DNA of 64,000 nt from Amphiura filiformis (Eukaryota > Echinodermata > Ophiuroidea > Amphilepidida > Amphiuridae), in assembly GCF_039555335.1 (NCBI RefSeq), contig NC_092629.1, positions 6,371,432 to 6,435,431 of the forward strand. Direction: 5' to 3'. Shown here in pieces: positions 22,101-53,848 of the stretch. A program made the translations under genes and the position numbers. Each line of letters starts with the position of its first letter. Positions within the stretch are counted from its first letter, which is position 1. A model generated the notes under the pieces. It was not told the DNA's origin, ran no database searches, and saw only the letters and a list, made by a program, of their open reading frames with translations.

Positions 22101-22256
22101 GATGTCAAAGGAACCTTGGAAAAGATTATAAACGAACTCTTTTTTTAGTTTTTATATAATAACTAAATAAGCTTACTAAGAAATTTTTATAATTGTTTAT
22201 AATTTATAAAATTTGTTAAAATAACACAATCTTACCTCAAAATCTTTTAATGACAT
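1295..22256 (-). CDS. EXOC5: EXOC5 (exocyst complex component 5, Sec10), 5' part
   Basis: Four minus-strand coding exons are visible, in transcript order 22236-22256, 4101-4346, 2321-2518 and 1295-1359. All junctions are GT-AG and the first three exons end in phase 0. The joined product is about 176 residues of the Sec10 N-terminus; metazoan Sec10 is about 700 residues, so the gene runs off the left edge. Diagnostic stretches are EQYVEQLAWRVSGGD, HFQELDDHINNVATKV, HLGDQLEGVNTPRARAEEAQ and LQEAADIIQKLQLISQELP, which align with vertebrate EXOC5. Known role: a subunit of the octameric exocyst that tethers secretory vesicles to the plasma membrane; this N-terminal part is helical/coiled coil. Intron 1 is about 17.9 kb and transposon-rich. 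The start lies under 1 kb from the divergently transcribed MEMO1. Confidence 0.93.
1438..1676. mobile_element. Hairpin-rich MITE family A, copy 1
   Basis: TTATTCCATTTGAAATCCAC, ACTACCCCTGTGGAAGATTT, GGAGTATG words and an end ATTGGATAGCCCA. It belongs to the family seen repeatedly at 34-54 kb, whose termini are GGGCTATTCCA/TGGAATAGCCC. Confidence 0.8.
2321..2518 (-). CDS. EXOC5: EXOC5 coding exon 3
   Basis: 66 codons with a TATACAG acceptor and a GTAAGT donor, both phase 0. Contains HFQELDDHINNVATKVVHLG and GDQLEGVNTPRARAEEAQKL, among the best conserved parts of the Sec10 N-terminus, then a divergent FLDDSGPKSEVFNDPF end. Confidence 0.95.
2593..3030. mobile_element. TA-flanked MITE with TIR TAAAGCCATATTATAACATT
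   Basis: A perfect 21-bp terminal inverted repeat runs inward from TAAAGCC at 2593 and ends in GGCTTTA at 3030. The element contains a short palindrome ACCATCGTTTTATTATTACG followed by ATGG. Partial copies of its 5' part lie at 23455-23700 and of its 3' part at 31165-31290. No coding capacity; lies in EXOC5 intron 1-3 territory. Confidence 0.7.
3031..3140 (+). repeat. Degenerate TTAGGG-like repeat
   Basis: Loose runs of GGTTAGGGT, GGGATAGGGTTAGGGACAG and similar words directly follow the MITE end. They look like a degenerate telomere-like or simple G-rich minisatellite, not a true telomere. Confidence 0.5.
3440..3905 (+). repeat. Interspersed repeat, family shared with 63126-63569
   Basis: Contains GACATGTTTTTGAGTTATAG, AATTTCATGGTATTTGACTT, TCAATAATTGACAGTTGAAC and ends in TTCCTGGTTTTGTCAGAACG then GGTCACATA. 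The same series occurs in reverse complement at 63126-63569, and shorter pieces occur at 37255-37325 and 38520-38570. Non-coding; probable MITE or SINE-like family. Confidence 0.7.
4101..4346 (-). CDS. EXOC5: EXOC5 coding exon 2
   Basis: 82 codons between a CCATAG acceptor and a GTACAA donor. It encodes the conserved EQYVEQLAWRV segment and the following long helix (LLTVFENTIENLKHLGARME...), which is the start of the Sec10 N-terminal coiled coil. The minus-strand reading continues past the donor only into intron sequence. Confidence 0.93.
4384..4759. mobile_element. TACCGTAACCAC MITE
   Basis: Terminal inverted repeat TACCGTAACCACCCGGGTAT at the left and its near-perfect complement ending GGTTACGGTA at the right, with TA at both outer ends. 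Both TIRs carry an inner TATAAGCCCACC word. About 376 bp, no coding potential; Tc1/mariner-type non-autonomous element by its TA ends. Confidence 0.75.
4760..6432. other. EXOC5 intron 1, no recognised element
   Basis: I see no exon or clear transposon. Open readings here (for example 4883-5266) have no family resemblance or splice-site support. Confidence 0.55.
6433..6905 (+). repeat. (TTTC)n microsatellite tract
   Basis: About 470 bp of TTTC/TTCC-rich sequence with pure TTTC blocks, interrupted twice by a CATAGGCCTACTTTCATT spacer. The long Phe/Ser/Leu readings across it are artefacts of the repeat. Confidence 0.95.
6940..8456. other. EXOC5 intron 1 between microsatellite and foldback element
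   Basis: AT-rich unique-looking sequence with a pair of AACATGGGA(A/T)C(A/C)CGTTTTGA words at 6962 and 7361. Nothing coding recognised. Confidence 0.55.
8553..10105 (+). repeat. Left-arm ~145-bp tandem array
   Basis: The marker GCCCAGACAGTAGCC recurs near 8722, 8863, 9008, 9154, 9298, 9452, 9748, 9893 and 10045, a spacing of 141-154 bp with one double gap. Each unit also contains TTATTCAGCTGAAGAGAGAC and a run ATTGGAACTATTACACATTG. Unrelated sequence breaks the array at about 9565-9645. Short readings across units are repeat artefacts. Confidence 0.9.
10106..10370 (+). repeat. ~38-bp minisatellite
   Basis: Degenerate repeats of TACCAATATCAGCAGTAGAT followed by AGCTACTTCATCAA, six or seven copies, directly inside the left-arm array of the foldback element. 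Confidence 0.75.
10525..10665 (-). repeat. Isolated inverted unit of the 145-bp array
   Basis: One unit in the orientation of the right arm (ACCAGTTATGGGACATCGAG, then GTTGCTGTCATTGGTATTTT). It marks the inner end of the right arm before the LINE and DNA-transposon insertions separated it from the rest at 15490. Confidence 0.75.
10890..12340 (-). mobile_element. LINE fragment with reverse-transcriptase remains
   Basis: Minus-strand translation gives non-LTR reverse-transcriptase blocks: RPISLLCTFSKSMEAVVQNF (about 12130-12020), FYLYVDDTLFCKI with the catalytic YVDD (about 11630), then the thumb/C-terminal stretch TVDSKLTWTKHISNV and LLDSIQRKDLRI. Frames change several times and stops interrupt it, so it is dead. 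The 5' part with endonuclease is missing. Confidence 0.85.
12345..13292 (+). mobile_element. LINE fragment (CR1/jockey-like 3' end) with TAAA tail
   Basis: Plus-strand translation gives LVLYADDTTLFKPIS (catalytic YADD), HLSVNSSKTKVMVIS, FLGVWLSDKLSWNLHI and, after two frame shifts, SFYPFASSIWNYLPEAIVNA near the end. A 3' tail ATAAATAAATAAATAAA at 13271-13292 marks the 3' end. It abuts the minus-strand LINE head to head near 12345. Confidence 0.85.
13427..15448. mobile_element. 2.0-kb DNA transposon with 30-bp perfect TIRs and TATA target duplication
   Basis: TIR TGGCCCATTTCACGGTTAGG continuing CGCCACTTTT is repeated perfectly in reverse at the right end (to 15448). The flanks are TATA at 13423-13426 and TATA at 15449-15452. 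AT-rich interior without a credible transposase. It contains at least seven copies, in both orientations, of a bipartite motif GGATGTGACA ... TGTGAACGGAA, plus an internal inverted repeat (14104-14183 against 14264-14366). Superfamily not assigned. Confidence 0.85.
15485..16425 (-). repeat. Right-arm ~145-bp tandem array
   Basis: Six units in reverse orientation to the left arm: GGCTACTGTCTGGGC near 15512, 15655, 15799, 15953, 16098 and 16239. The outermost unit continues into the unique terminal domain, which is almost identical to 8460-8770 in reverse complement. Confidence 0.9.
16899..17348. mobile_element. Foldback MITE with ~140-bp arms
   Basis: Left arm GGGGGGTAAAGCTGCACTTT through CAAATAAACTTGCTCAAATT (to about 17046) is matched in reverse by 17212-17348 (CAATTTGAGCAAGTTTGAAA ... 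CTTTGCCCTCCCCCC). About 80-90% identity by eye, with a spacer of about 165 bp. Confidence 0.65.
17555..17970 (+). repeat. ~100-bp minisatellite carrying DR1 nuclear-receptor-like motifs
   Basis: Four imperfect units, each with AAATTTGACCTGACCTTTGA, CCAAGTTACAGCCC/AATCGGAG and TTTCATACTACCCAAGT. Each has TGACCT half-sites. Perfect direct repeats with 1-bp spacing (TGACCTTTGACCT) occur at 17690-17702 and 17891-17903, one-mismatch versions at 17588-17600 and 17793-17805. Confidence 0.8.
18331..19108 (+). repeat. Three tandem copies of a 258-bp unit
   Basis: Copies begin at 18331, 18589 and 18848 with TTTGGGAATTTTCACAATAT and end with CTTCGTGGCATTTAAATATA then TGTCCA. Only a few substitutions and 1-bp indels separate them, so the amplification is recent. 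Confidence 0.95.
19126..19206 (+). repeat. (AAGT)n/(AAGC)n microsatellite
   Basis: GTAAGTAAGTAAGTAAGCAA runs into pure AAGC repeats and back to AAGT. It directly follows the 258-bp tandem block. Confidence 0.95.
19615..20545. mobile_element. Probable foldback element with ~90-bp arms
   Basis: GCGCACCATCTTACATTGAA, CGCTCATAATTTACAAACTA and ACCCTATCACAGCAAAATTA at 19635-19710 are matched in reverse at 20435-20530 (GCTATGATATGGTCTATAGT, TGAGTGTTTCATTTCAATGC). A GC-rich patch with GGGGTCCAGGGGCCCGC at 19975-20060 lies inside. Outer ends not defined. Confidence 0.5.
20600..20850 (+). repeat. Interspersed repeat shared with 38640-38895
   Basis: Both copies share GTATATGGATTCCTATGTAAA-like sequence, TGATGAACCATAACTTCACT, TCTTTCAAAATCTGCAATAA and end with GTGGTGGATGGTCACATATG. 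The similarity is obvious by eye over about 230 bp. Confidence 0.75.
20927..21226. mobile_element. MITE with TIR TTGTTGTGTTGTCCTCAA
   Basis: TTGTTGTGTTGTCCTCAA at the left is matched by TTGAGGGCAACACAACAA at the right (to 21226), with inner GACCGACC/GGTCGG words. About 300 bp and non-coding. Confidence 0.65.
22236..22256 (-). CDS. EXOC5: EXOC5 coding exon 1
   Basis: Short exon encoding MSLKDFE, followed by a consensus GTAAGA donor in phase 0. It joins directly to the AAT codon opening the next exon, giving MSLKDFE-NPHFDPEQYVEQL, which has the right length and acidic/aromatic character for a Sec10 N-terminus. Its closeness to MEMO1 also fits a promoter-proximal first exon. Seven codons alone are weak evidence, so transcript support would be needed for certainty. 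Confidence 0.72.
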
Positions 22257-22534
22257 CTTTTGATCGTCAATATTAATATAACAGCTCACAAAATGCAATC
22301 AGTCAGCTAAATATGACCTAATTTTACATTGAAATGGCAAAAATCTGAGACGATTTCCGGAAAATAATCGTTCTAAACGACATTCACTGCAGGCAAGAAA
22401 CTTAATTCTGCGAATTACAAGAAGGTGAGCAATAGGTGGCGTTTTGTAAGCTCTCAGAGGGCAGGGGGTGTGCGACAGAAAAAGTGATCATGATATCATG
22501 GAGCTTTATATAAGCTCCATGCCTGATATCAAAT

Positions 22535-22666
22535 TTATCAATCAATCAATCAAGCAATCAAGCAATCAATCAATCAATCATATCAATAATTCATTCATTT
22601 ATTCATTCATTGCATCGATCCATCAATCAATCATCGATCAATCAAACAATCAATAAGGCAATCAAT
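22535..22666 (+). repeat. (ATCA)n microsatellite
   Basis: Runs of ATCAATCAATCAAGCAATCA and related ATTC repeats between the EXOC5 and MEMO1 starts. The interrupting CGATCCATCAATC words show decay. Confidence 0.9.
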
Positions 22667-22704
22667 CAATATTCATTTTGATCATTTTTTCATACACATT
22701 TAAA

Positions 22705-22969
22705 GGGACCGTTCACAAACACTTGTAAGGGGGGCCTGATGCAAAAAAATTTCATCGCAAAAATTTTTCGCCGCCCCCCCCCCTTTTCAGACCGCAAAAA
22801 TTTCAGGCCCCCCCCCCTTTTTTTGACATGAAAACTTGGGGCAACCCCCCGGGCAACCCCATAGAAAAGCATATAAACTTAATTTTTCCAGGAAAATTTG
22901 TGGTCATTTTTTCAGGCCCCCCACCCTTTTGCATCAGACCCTCCCCAACAAGTTTTTGTGAACGGTCCC
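22705..22969. mobile_element. MITE with TIR GGGACCGTTCACAAACACTT
   Basis: Left end GGGACCGTTCACAAACACTTGT and right end ACAAGTTTTTGTGAACGGTCCC (to 22969) are inverted with one or two mismatches. The interior has long C tracts and inverted GCAAAAATTT words. It lies in the divergent EXOC5-MEMO1 interval. Confidence 0.75.
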
Positions 22970-23199
22970 CGAACAGGAGTGTATCAATAGCTCCCGGGAA
23001 ATAGCTGCCGTCTAAACAAAAACAATATACTAATTTATTAAATGACCTTGGATGACCTCGATTGATCGCCGGCTGGTCATCAGCTGGGTTGAGATTATCA
23101 AGCCCTGCCTTTGTTTTGTTTGTACAGATTTCCAATCTACTTGCAAAGATTTTTGCCCTGCAATTTTTGAAAGATTTAGTGCTGAGTGAGGAGCCGGCG

Positions 23200-46580
<23,381 letters not shown>

Positions 46581-47156
46581 TAGTTCCGTTAGTTACGCCT
46601 CTGCTTCGCTAGTTTTCAGTTGAGGAAAGAGAACACAAACAAACATACATCTCAGGTGCTGGTCACTGATTGGTGTGTACTACCCTTAACGAGATGTAGG
46701 TTCATGCGATAGTTATATACGTCCAAGAAACAAAATGCAAGTTTTTTGTGTAGTACATGTACAGAAATAGTAATGATCTCCAAGAGTTTTGTAACCCCAT
46801 GAGAACTACCTGCCAATTGGCCAAAAAGAAGTTTTCATTAACAATTGGCCCAATCAGCAGCATTGTTAGAATACATATAATTTCACCATGCAAAAAAATT
46901 AAGGTGAATTATTTGCAAAGCTCCATTCTGATTGGTGATTTAAGTGAAGATATCATGTAATTGACCAATCAGAGGGAATGTTAGATCAGCAGGTAGTGCT
47001 CAGGGGGTTAACCAACAGGGAACTAATGTACAGATATGCCACTGACTTTCCTTCTGTTGCCTGAATTCTTTCTTCTTCTTTTTTAAGTCCAAATTTCTGT
47101 GCTTTTATTGATTTCAGCATTGTTTTAGACTTTTTACCCCAAATGTACCAGCTATT

Positions 47157-47725
47157 GGACTATTCTAGTTGAAATCCGCACACCCTTATGAAGACATGAC
47201 ATTAATCTCCCATACAGGTGGTGTAGATTTCAAATGGAGTCAACCTATTCAGGTAACCCCATATAAAATCCACACTGCCTGTGTAAGAGATTAAGACCAT
47301 GTCTTCCAGGGGGTGTATGGATGTCAACTGGAATAAACCATTTCAGGTTATTTGCACAAGTTTCAGGCTTTTTGAGATGTAGTAGGTGGCATTTCTGAAT
47401 GAAGGGCTCCCTTGTAGACTCCTACATGTGAAATGTAACAAGTCACAGACTTTGTTGTTGCAAAGCTTGAGAGGGGTCTTCTGCAGTCTATAATGGGCTA
47501 TTACAGTTGAAATCCATACACCTCCATAAGGCTATTCCATTTGAACTCCATACACCCCATATGGAAGACATGACCTTGATCTTCCACACAGGGAGTACAG
47601 TGTGACTACTTTCAAATGGGGTTATCTGAATGGGTGACTCCATTTGAAATTCACACTCCCTGTGTGGGAGATTAAAGTCATGTCTTCCACAGGGGGTGTT
47701 TGGATTTCAACTGGAATAGCCCAAT
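47157..47725. mobile_element. MITE family A, copies 4 and 5
   Basis: Two copies of a shorter subfamily at 47157-47342 and 47494-47725, with GAAGACATGAC and CTTCCAC words and ends GGGCTATTACAGTTGAAATC / AACTGGAATAGCCCA. Confidence 0.8.
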
Positions 47726-47940
47726 GTTACAGACCTTCTTAGGAGGACTTTTACATAAAACACCGTTCACATGCAACCATCAAACATTCAACCAATAAAT
47801 TATTATTGGCGATTTGAATGGGTATTTGACCATGCAGTAGATGCCACTTTCAATACGCTGCATCAGGTAAGAGCAACACGGTGTATGATTGGTGTGAATC
47901 TTCATACCATGCCAATTGGTTCAGATCCTATTGCAACCAT

Positions 47941-48290
47941 TACCGTATTTCGTCGAATAAACGCCCCCGGGCGTTACATTTTCCCAAGGGGGGGCGTTTA
48001 TTAGAGGTCATTTTTAGCACGAAAATTCCCGTTAAAATCATTAGGTAAGCTTAAAAGTCACGCTAAAATGACGAACTATGACCTTTTGACACTGACTTTT
48101 GGTTCACTTCCGGGTTCAGATGCAGATTTTCGCCATTTATTGCTGCTACTCGCGACCATGTGAGCAACTTGGTAAGCTTACTACACAAGATAGCATGGAA
48201 ATATCGGAAATTTTGAAACATCTTGGTTGAAAAAAGTGGTGGGGGCGTTTATTTGAGGGGGGGGGGGCGACTATTTGACGAAATACGGTA
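47941..48290. mobile_element. TACCGTATTTCGTCGAATAA MITE
   Basis: Left TACCGTATTTCGTCGAATAA then ACGCCCCC; right CGACTATTTGACGAAATACG then GTA. TA ends, 350 bp. Same general design as 4384-4759 and 30057-30383. Confidence 0.8.
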
Positions 48291-49686
48291 TTATGTTTTG
48301 ATGAATCAAGTGTGTGAAAATATTGGATCCAGCACATAATAATGATAAAATTAGATGCTTTACGCCCAATATTTATTGGTCTCGGTATGATTTTTAAAAT
48401 ATTGGACTCGACTACGTCTCGTCCAATATATGAGTCGAACTCATAGCTCGGCCAATAAATATGGAAAGAAAAAAGCAAGGTACACCAACTTGATGTGGGG
48501 AAACAAGTAAAATGCAGACTAGACAGTATGCAGGGGGACAAAAAACAGCAAATGTAGGCAGAAGAAGTAGGCAAAGATAAATATGGCCTAAATCAATCCA
48601 ATTTGATATCAAACTTGGGTCATAGCTGCACTATGGGAACTCTCATCTATTGGCAGTGATCATAAAGGCAGTGTTCATCTGAAAGATGATATATTAGGCT
48701 AAAATTTGTGGCTCAAAAGGGAATACCTGTACAAAGTGTATTGCTAACTAATGTGCCTGCATATTGTGTTTTTGACAGATCACAGGGTATGAGTTGAATA
48801 ATGGTACATGGAGGTAGTAGAAATAATTGTAGCGTGTTATGATCCAACTCTTTGTAGTTCCTTAATTGTAGTCAAATAAGATGTATTACTATATTTAAGA
48901 AATGATACAATTTGACTGCTCAGTGCCAGAAGTGGGTAAGTGCAATAGCTGCCATGTGTAACTGTCATGCAGATGAGTAGATTATACTGTGGGTAAATTC
49001 CAAATGTTCACAGGGCAGTTATTGCATGTACCTACTTCTAGCACTGAGCAGTTAAATTTAGAAAACTAAAAGCAATGTGTGATGTACTCACAGATGACCT
49101 AAATTTTTCTTGCCTTTTTACTTTTTTGCACAACATACCCCGTGAAAGACTAAGCCTGAAGTGCTTTATTTACAGTTAATTTATTCACCATATTCACTGA
49201 TTTGAAATATTAGTTGAACTTGATGGCTGAAATGTCTTTTTGCTTGCATGAATTATCAATGTACAAACTATACTATATCATTATTCTATTATAGTTTACA
49301 TAAAGATTCACCTAATGTCGCATTGGGCTTGGGGGTAAATTTCATGTGCAAATAAAGAGCTTCCGTTTCTTGTGGGAATTTTACGGTAGTGTCCTTTTAG
49401 GTTGTGCCTAAAATTCCACTTTTATCAAGGAAGCCCATAGCGCCATTAGACGAATCTTTACAGTACATCTTATTTATTTTCGTCCATGTGTAAAGCTACT
49501 CAAGTTTCGCTTAATAATGATCGGTGAGCAGATACACGCATTGACGATAATTGGTGCTGGAATGAAATAGTGTTTTTCTTTGTTTTCATTTGTTTCGGCT
49601 TGAAATTAAAAGGGGACATATTTAATAGTGAAAATGAACATTTTGTGAAAACAAATAAAAGTCTATTTCTTATGGAAATCGCAGTC

Positions 49687-49834
49687 CAGGGGCGTAGAAA
49701 GCGGGTGGACAGGGTGGACGAAGTCCATGGGCCCTGAGCAAAGGCGAAAATGACATAAGTGCTGATAAAGGAGTCATTAAAGGGCCCGCACTGCTCCTTG
49801 TCCATGGCCCCCAAGGCTCTTGCTACGCCCCCTG
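49687..49834. mobile_element. CAGGGGCGTAG MITE
   Basis: CAGGGGCGTAGAAAGC at the left and GCTACGCCCCCTG at the right. 148 bp with inner GTCCATGGGCCC / GTCCATGGCCCC words also inverted. Confidence 0.65.
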
Positions 49835-49848
49835 AATCATACATTATT

Positions 49849-50085
49849 GGGCTTTTCCATTTAAAATCCACACCACCCCTGTGGACGATTTTGGAAATAT
49901 CTTGCATAGGGGGAGTATGAATTTCAAATGGAATGAACACATTAGCAGGCTGTAGCAGCTCCATTTGAAACATGCCCTCCCTGAATGGAAGATTCAGGTT
50001 GAATCTTTCTCAGAGGGTGTATGAAATTCAAATGGAGCTACCTAATATGTTCATTCCATTTGAAATTCATACTCTCCCTTCGATC
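49849..50085. mobile_element. MITE family A, copy 6 (truncated right end)
   Basis: GGGCTTTTCCATTTAAAATC, CCCCTGTGGACGATTTTGGA, then AGCAGCTCCATTTGAAAC; the right end stops after TTGAAATTCATACTCTCCCT without the terminal AATAGCCC. Confidence 0.8.
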
Positions 50086-50512
50086 ATACCAAATCAACAA
50101 AGTTGTTCTTCCTTTGGGCCGTGGACATAACATAACATACAAAATATATTAATAAACAAAGTACAATAAGCAAAGAGCGAGAGCAATAACTCTCTACTGC
50201 TCTCCTTAAATCTGATAGAGGAGAGTGATTTTTAGCTCTCCTTAGTTGACCATTCTCTCCTTACATTCTATTGTAAATGCTCTAAACGGCTCTCCTTGAA
50301 GGCTCCAGAATAGTTATTTAATGCTTTTCGGCAAATTCCAAAAGACAGTCCCTGCTTGAACCCCTAAACTGAAAAGTGAAATTATTTTGCCCATTGCTCC
50401 CAACACACACACAAGAAATGTAAATTTCATGTTTTGTAGTTTTATGTTTTATACATGTATGTATATATTTTTATTCAGCACGACCTTTTGTTACTCCTCA
50501 AACTCCAGTGAA

Positions 50513-50751
50513 ATGGGTTATTCCATTTAGAATCCACACTACCCCTGTGGATGATTTAGCTAAAGTCTTCCACAGAGGGAGTATCAATTTTGAATAGAAT
50601 AGACAATTGTTTATCTTCTATACTCAATCCAGTTGTGGAAGATATAGGTAAAGCCATAATACAGGGGGAGTAATTACATTTGAAAAATATACTCCCTCTG
50701 TGGCCAAAATCTTCCACAGGGGTAGTGTGAATTTCTACTGGAATTGCCCAA
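50513..50751. mobile_element. MITE family A, copy 7
   Basis: GGGTTATTCCATTTAGAATC ... CTACTGGAATTGCCCA. Carries the CTTCCACAGAGGGAGTAT subfamily interior shared with copies 3 and 8. Confidence 0.85.
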
Positions 50752-51636
50752 TCGCCGGGTCGGGTTCATCGCATAAAGAAAACTGTAAATACATCTAGGA
50801 GAAAACAAGTTTTTATGTTTACAGAAAAAGTGTATAACATGGTGGTGTATATAGTATAATACGCCACTGTATGATGCATCAGTTTCTACTTTCTTACCAT
50901 TTTCTTACCATGCTCCAATTTAATATTTAATTACTAATTAATTACTTAATTGTCAGCTTTGGGACTTGGGTGTAATTGAAGAGAACGATATTTAAAACAT
51001 AATATACCAAAAATATAAAAATTACCGAAAATCGCTATTCGTCAGGGCTGTCAACTGTCAAGCATTGAGCATGACAGTTATGCATTTGGGCACTTTCTCC
51101 TGCCAAGGTAGTAAAGTGTTACGGCAAGATAGTAAATGTAATACCAATCTCACAAAATTTCATGCATCATCAAAATAAAGTGGTGTCCCTACCCTCCCCC
51201 TACTTTTTAAATAATCGAGTACCCTGGCTAAAATAATCATGGGTCAAAATGAAGTTATATTGTAATTGGCAAATAATAATTCCGTACCGGTACTGGCTCA
51301 ACAGTGTCTCACGCTAAGCAATTCCAAAAAGTTGACAGCCCTGCGATTCGTCTCTATGTCATGAACCTGATGAAATATACATAAGCATTTTGTTATTAAG
51401 CTTCAGAATATTACATAGAATCTAATTCTGCAAAAGTGGACATTTTCATGAGATAAATTTTTTGCACTTTGCCAATTTTGAATTGTTTTGTTTTTACATT
51501 TGCATTTGTAAGCTTCCTTATAGACCTAAACACTTAAGGAATATATTTGCCTGTTGTTACTTTTGCGGTATTATAGCTGCTTGAAATGCTGAAAAAATTA
51601 AATGTAGCAAAAATTTCCACTTTAAATTCATGTAAT

Positions 51637-51882
51637 GGGCTATTCAGTTGAAATCCACACTACCCCTGTGGAGGATTTTGGAGTATGTTTTTCAAATGTA
51701 ATTGGTCAGGGTTAATCATTTTGAAACCCATACTCCCCCTGCTTTATCTTCCACAACTGGATTGAGTATTTCAAATAGAAGTTACCCAATTATCTCTTGT
51801 ATTCATAACACATACTTCCTCTATGGAAGTCTTTAGCTAAATTTTCCTCAGGGGTAGTGTAGATTTTAAATAGAATAGCCCA
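51637..51882. mobile_element. MITE family A, copy 8
   Basis: GGGCTATTCAGTTGAAATCC ... AAATAGAATAGCCCA. Very similar to copy 3 in its interior (GTAATTGGTCAGGGTTAATC). Confidence 0.85.
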
Positions 51883-52238
51883 ATGGAGGTTGAATTGGAT
51901 TAACCTGCAGTATTTACTGCCTTAGATGACTGATTTAGACTTGCATTTCCTTTGGAGGAGAGCCCAGAAGTGTAAGAACTTTTCAAGTTTCAGTGTTTTG
52001 CCTCCTTTTTTATATATAGTCGCTCACAAAATGCCATGGGCGGATGGCCCTAGTAAAAGTATAACCCTTGCTGGGGTCAAGAGTGGTTGTGATAGGTATA
52101 ATTATCCATTTATGAAGGCGATTGAACCAAATTTGTTTGATCTTTCTATCGACTAATGCTTGGCCCAATTTTTCTCTTAAAACCATTAATTTCTATTGGA
52201 CAGGAAACAATGTTGAAAAGTTGCCCCAATTTTTGTTC

Positions 52239-52476
52239 TTAAAGAGGAAGCTTTGCCAGAGCAGTTCTTCTAATGAGGTAAACCAAACCTGCCTGGTTAT
52301 CAAATTAATCAGTGACACGGTTATCTCTGAATTTGACAAGTGCTAATTGACGCAATAACATTAAAACAGCAATTAGCACCTGTCAAATTCAGAGATAACC
52401 TTGTCACTGATTAATTTGATAACCAGACAGGTTTGGTTCACCCCAGAAGAAATGTTCTAGCAGGCTTCCTCTTTAA
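52239..52476. mobile_element. TTAA-flanked near-perfect hairpin MITE
   Basis: TTAAAGAGGAAGC at the left and GCTTCCTCTTTAA at the right. The arms are complementary along almost their whole length (about 105 bp each), for example GGTTATCAAATTAATCAGTG / CACTGATTAATTTGATAACC, leaving a loop of about 23 nt. TTAA at both ends suggests piggyBac-like insertion. Confidence 0.85.
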
Positions 52477-53848
52477 CTCATTGTTTCCATAGGACAGAAA
52501 TTGCCAAAAATTGTGAGGAAAATATTCAAAATTCACCCAACTGGGCTACCAAATCTGTATAAAACTGTCAAGCATTGGTCAGGATTGACGGAAGTTTGCC
52601 AGTTTTATAATGTTTCAAGGCGAACCGTTGGCAACCTCAATTTCCATTGGACCATCTTCAAATGCTTTAATTTCTGACAACAGCAGCAATAACAAAAGCT
52701 TATACATTGGGAATTTCCAAATGTACCATATACAAATGGAGTATTTAGAGGAATTATTTACATAAATATGTATTAAATATACATACAGTAAGGACAATAT
52801 TCATTTATTTACAAGGGGCCACTTGTATTCCTAGGTAGATATCATATCATGCTCATGCACAAAAATGTGTGAAAAGGATAATTTTCACGTGCAAGTGACG
52901 TTTGTGAGAGCATCATTTAGGATGTCAAAAATGTCAAAAGAAAAAAAGAGTATGTTTTGTCAGCCTCTTGAACATGAAACATTCAAATGGCAAATTTAAG
53001 GTTGTATAACACAACCATTAGGGTATTATTGAAGCCCAAGGCAAATACTTGTTTAGAGTTCAGTTTGGAAAGTCATACATGAGAATGATATCCACCTTGC
53101 AAATCGCAGTTTTCCAAAGACAAAGCTGTTTTGTTCTGGATGACCCAGTATATACAAACCAAACCAATCTAGCACAAATGCAACTATTTATCCTGAACAC
53201 AAATCTGCATGAAAGACATGATCAAGCGTGGTGGGTATGTCTTGTGTAAGAGATTGTTGTTTAGACACAAATCTGCATGAAAGACATGATCAAGCGTGGG
53301 TATGTCTTGTGTAAGAGATTGTTGTTTATGTTGCCAATACAAAATTATGAACATTTTGCACTTTTCTTTCCATTACTGTCATATTGTGAAGTACCAAATA
53401 GCGAAGGTGTTCGGTAAATACCTTTGGAAAATATTTCTTGTGATGACCCATGTCGATTTTGGCTAAAGTAAGTTGTATTTTCACTCAAAAGGGTACTGTG
53501 ATTCATGACATTTCTTGTCCGCCAATTTTGACCCCCAGCTTACTGAATAAATACTGTGGTTTTCTGAACATTTCCGATTTGATTTGGTCCATACAAGTGG
53601 CCCTTATTGTTTATACTTTAACCAAATTGTCAAAAGTACAACCATATAACATCTAGCTGAATGAATACACAGAATTCATTGTTGTTTATACTTGAACAAA
53701 TGCATGACTGTATTATAAACATATCTAGCTGAATGAGTACAAAGAAAATTGTTTATACTTTAACATGTTAAACAAAATACAACAAATGTACGGTATGTTT
53801 TATAGCATATCTAGCTGAATGAACACAACAAAAACATTATGAACACAT
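52477..53848. other. MEMO1-TTC27 intergenic, sparse region
   Basis: A 60-bp direct duplication (ACAAATCTGCATGAAAGACA ... GTGTAAGAGATTGTTGTTTA) at 53200-53330 and repeated TATCTAGCTGAATGA words at 53650-53825. No gene recognised. Confidence 0.55.

Larger units (their letters stand above)
22257..23199. promoter_or_regulatory. Divergent EXOC5-MEMO1 intergenic interval
   Basis: Only 943 bp separate the EXOC5 and MEMO1 start codons, so both promoters and 5' UTRs must lie here unless there are untranslated upstream exons. An ETS-type palindrome TTCCGGAA sits at 22355-22362, about 100 bp upstream of the EXOC5 ATG. No convincing TATA box was placed. The middle is occupied by an ATCA microsatellite and a MITE. 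Bidirectional use is inference. Confidence 0.55.

Noticed and set aside
48146-48574. 142-codon minus-strand reading
   Set aside because: Half of it lies in the TACCGTA MITE; no family resemblance and no splice signals.
49500-49973. 157-codon minus-strand reading
   Set aside because: It crosses two MITEs (49687-49834 and 49849-50085), so it is an accidental open frame.
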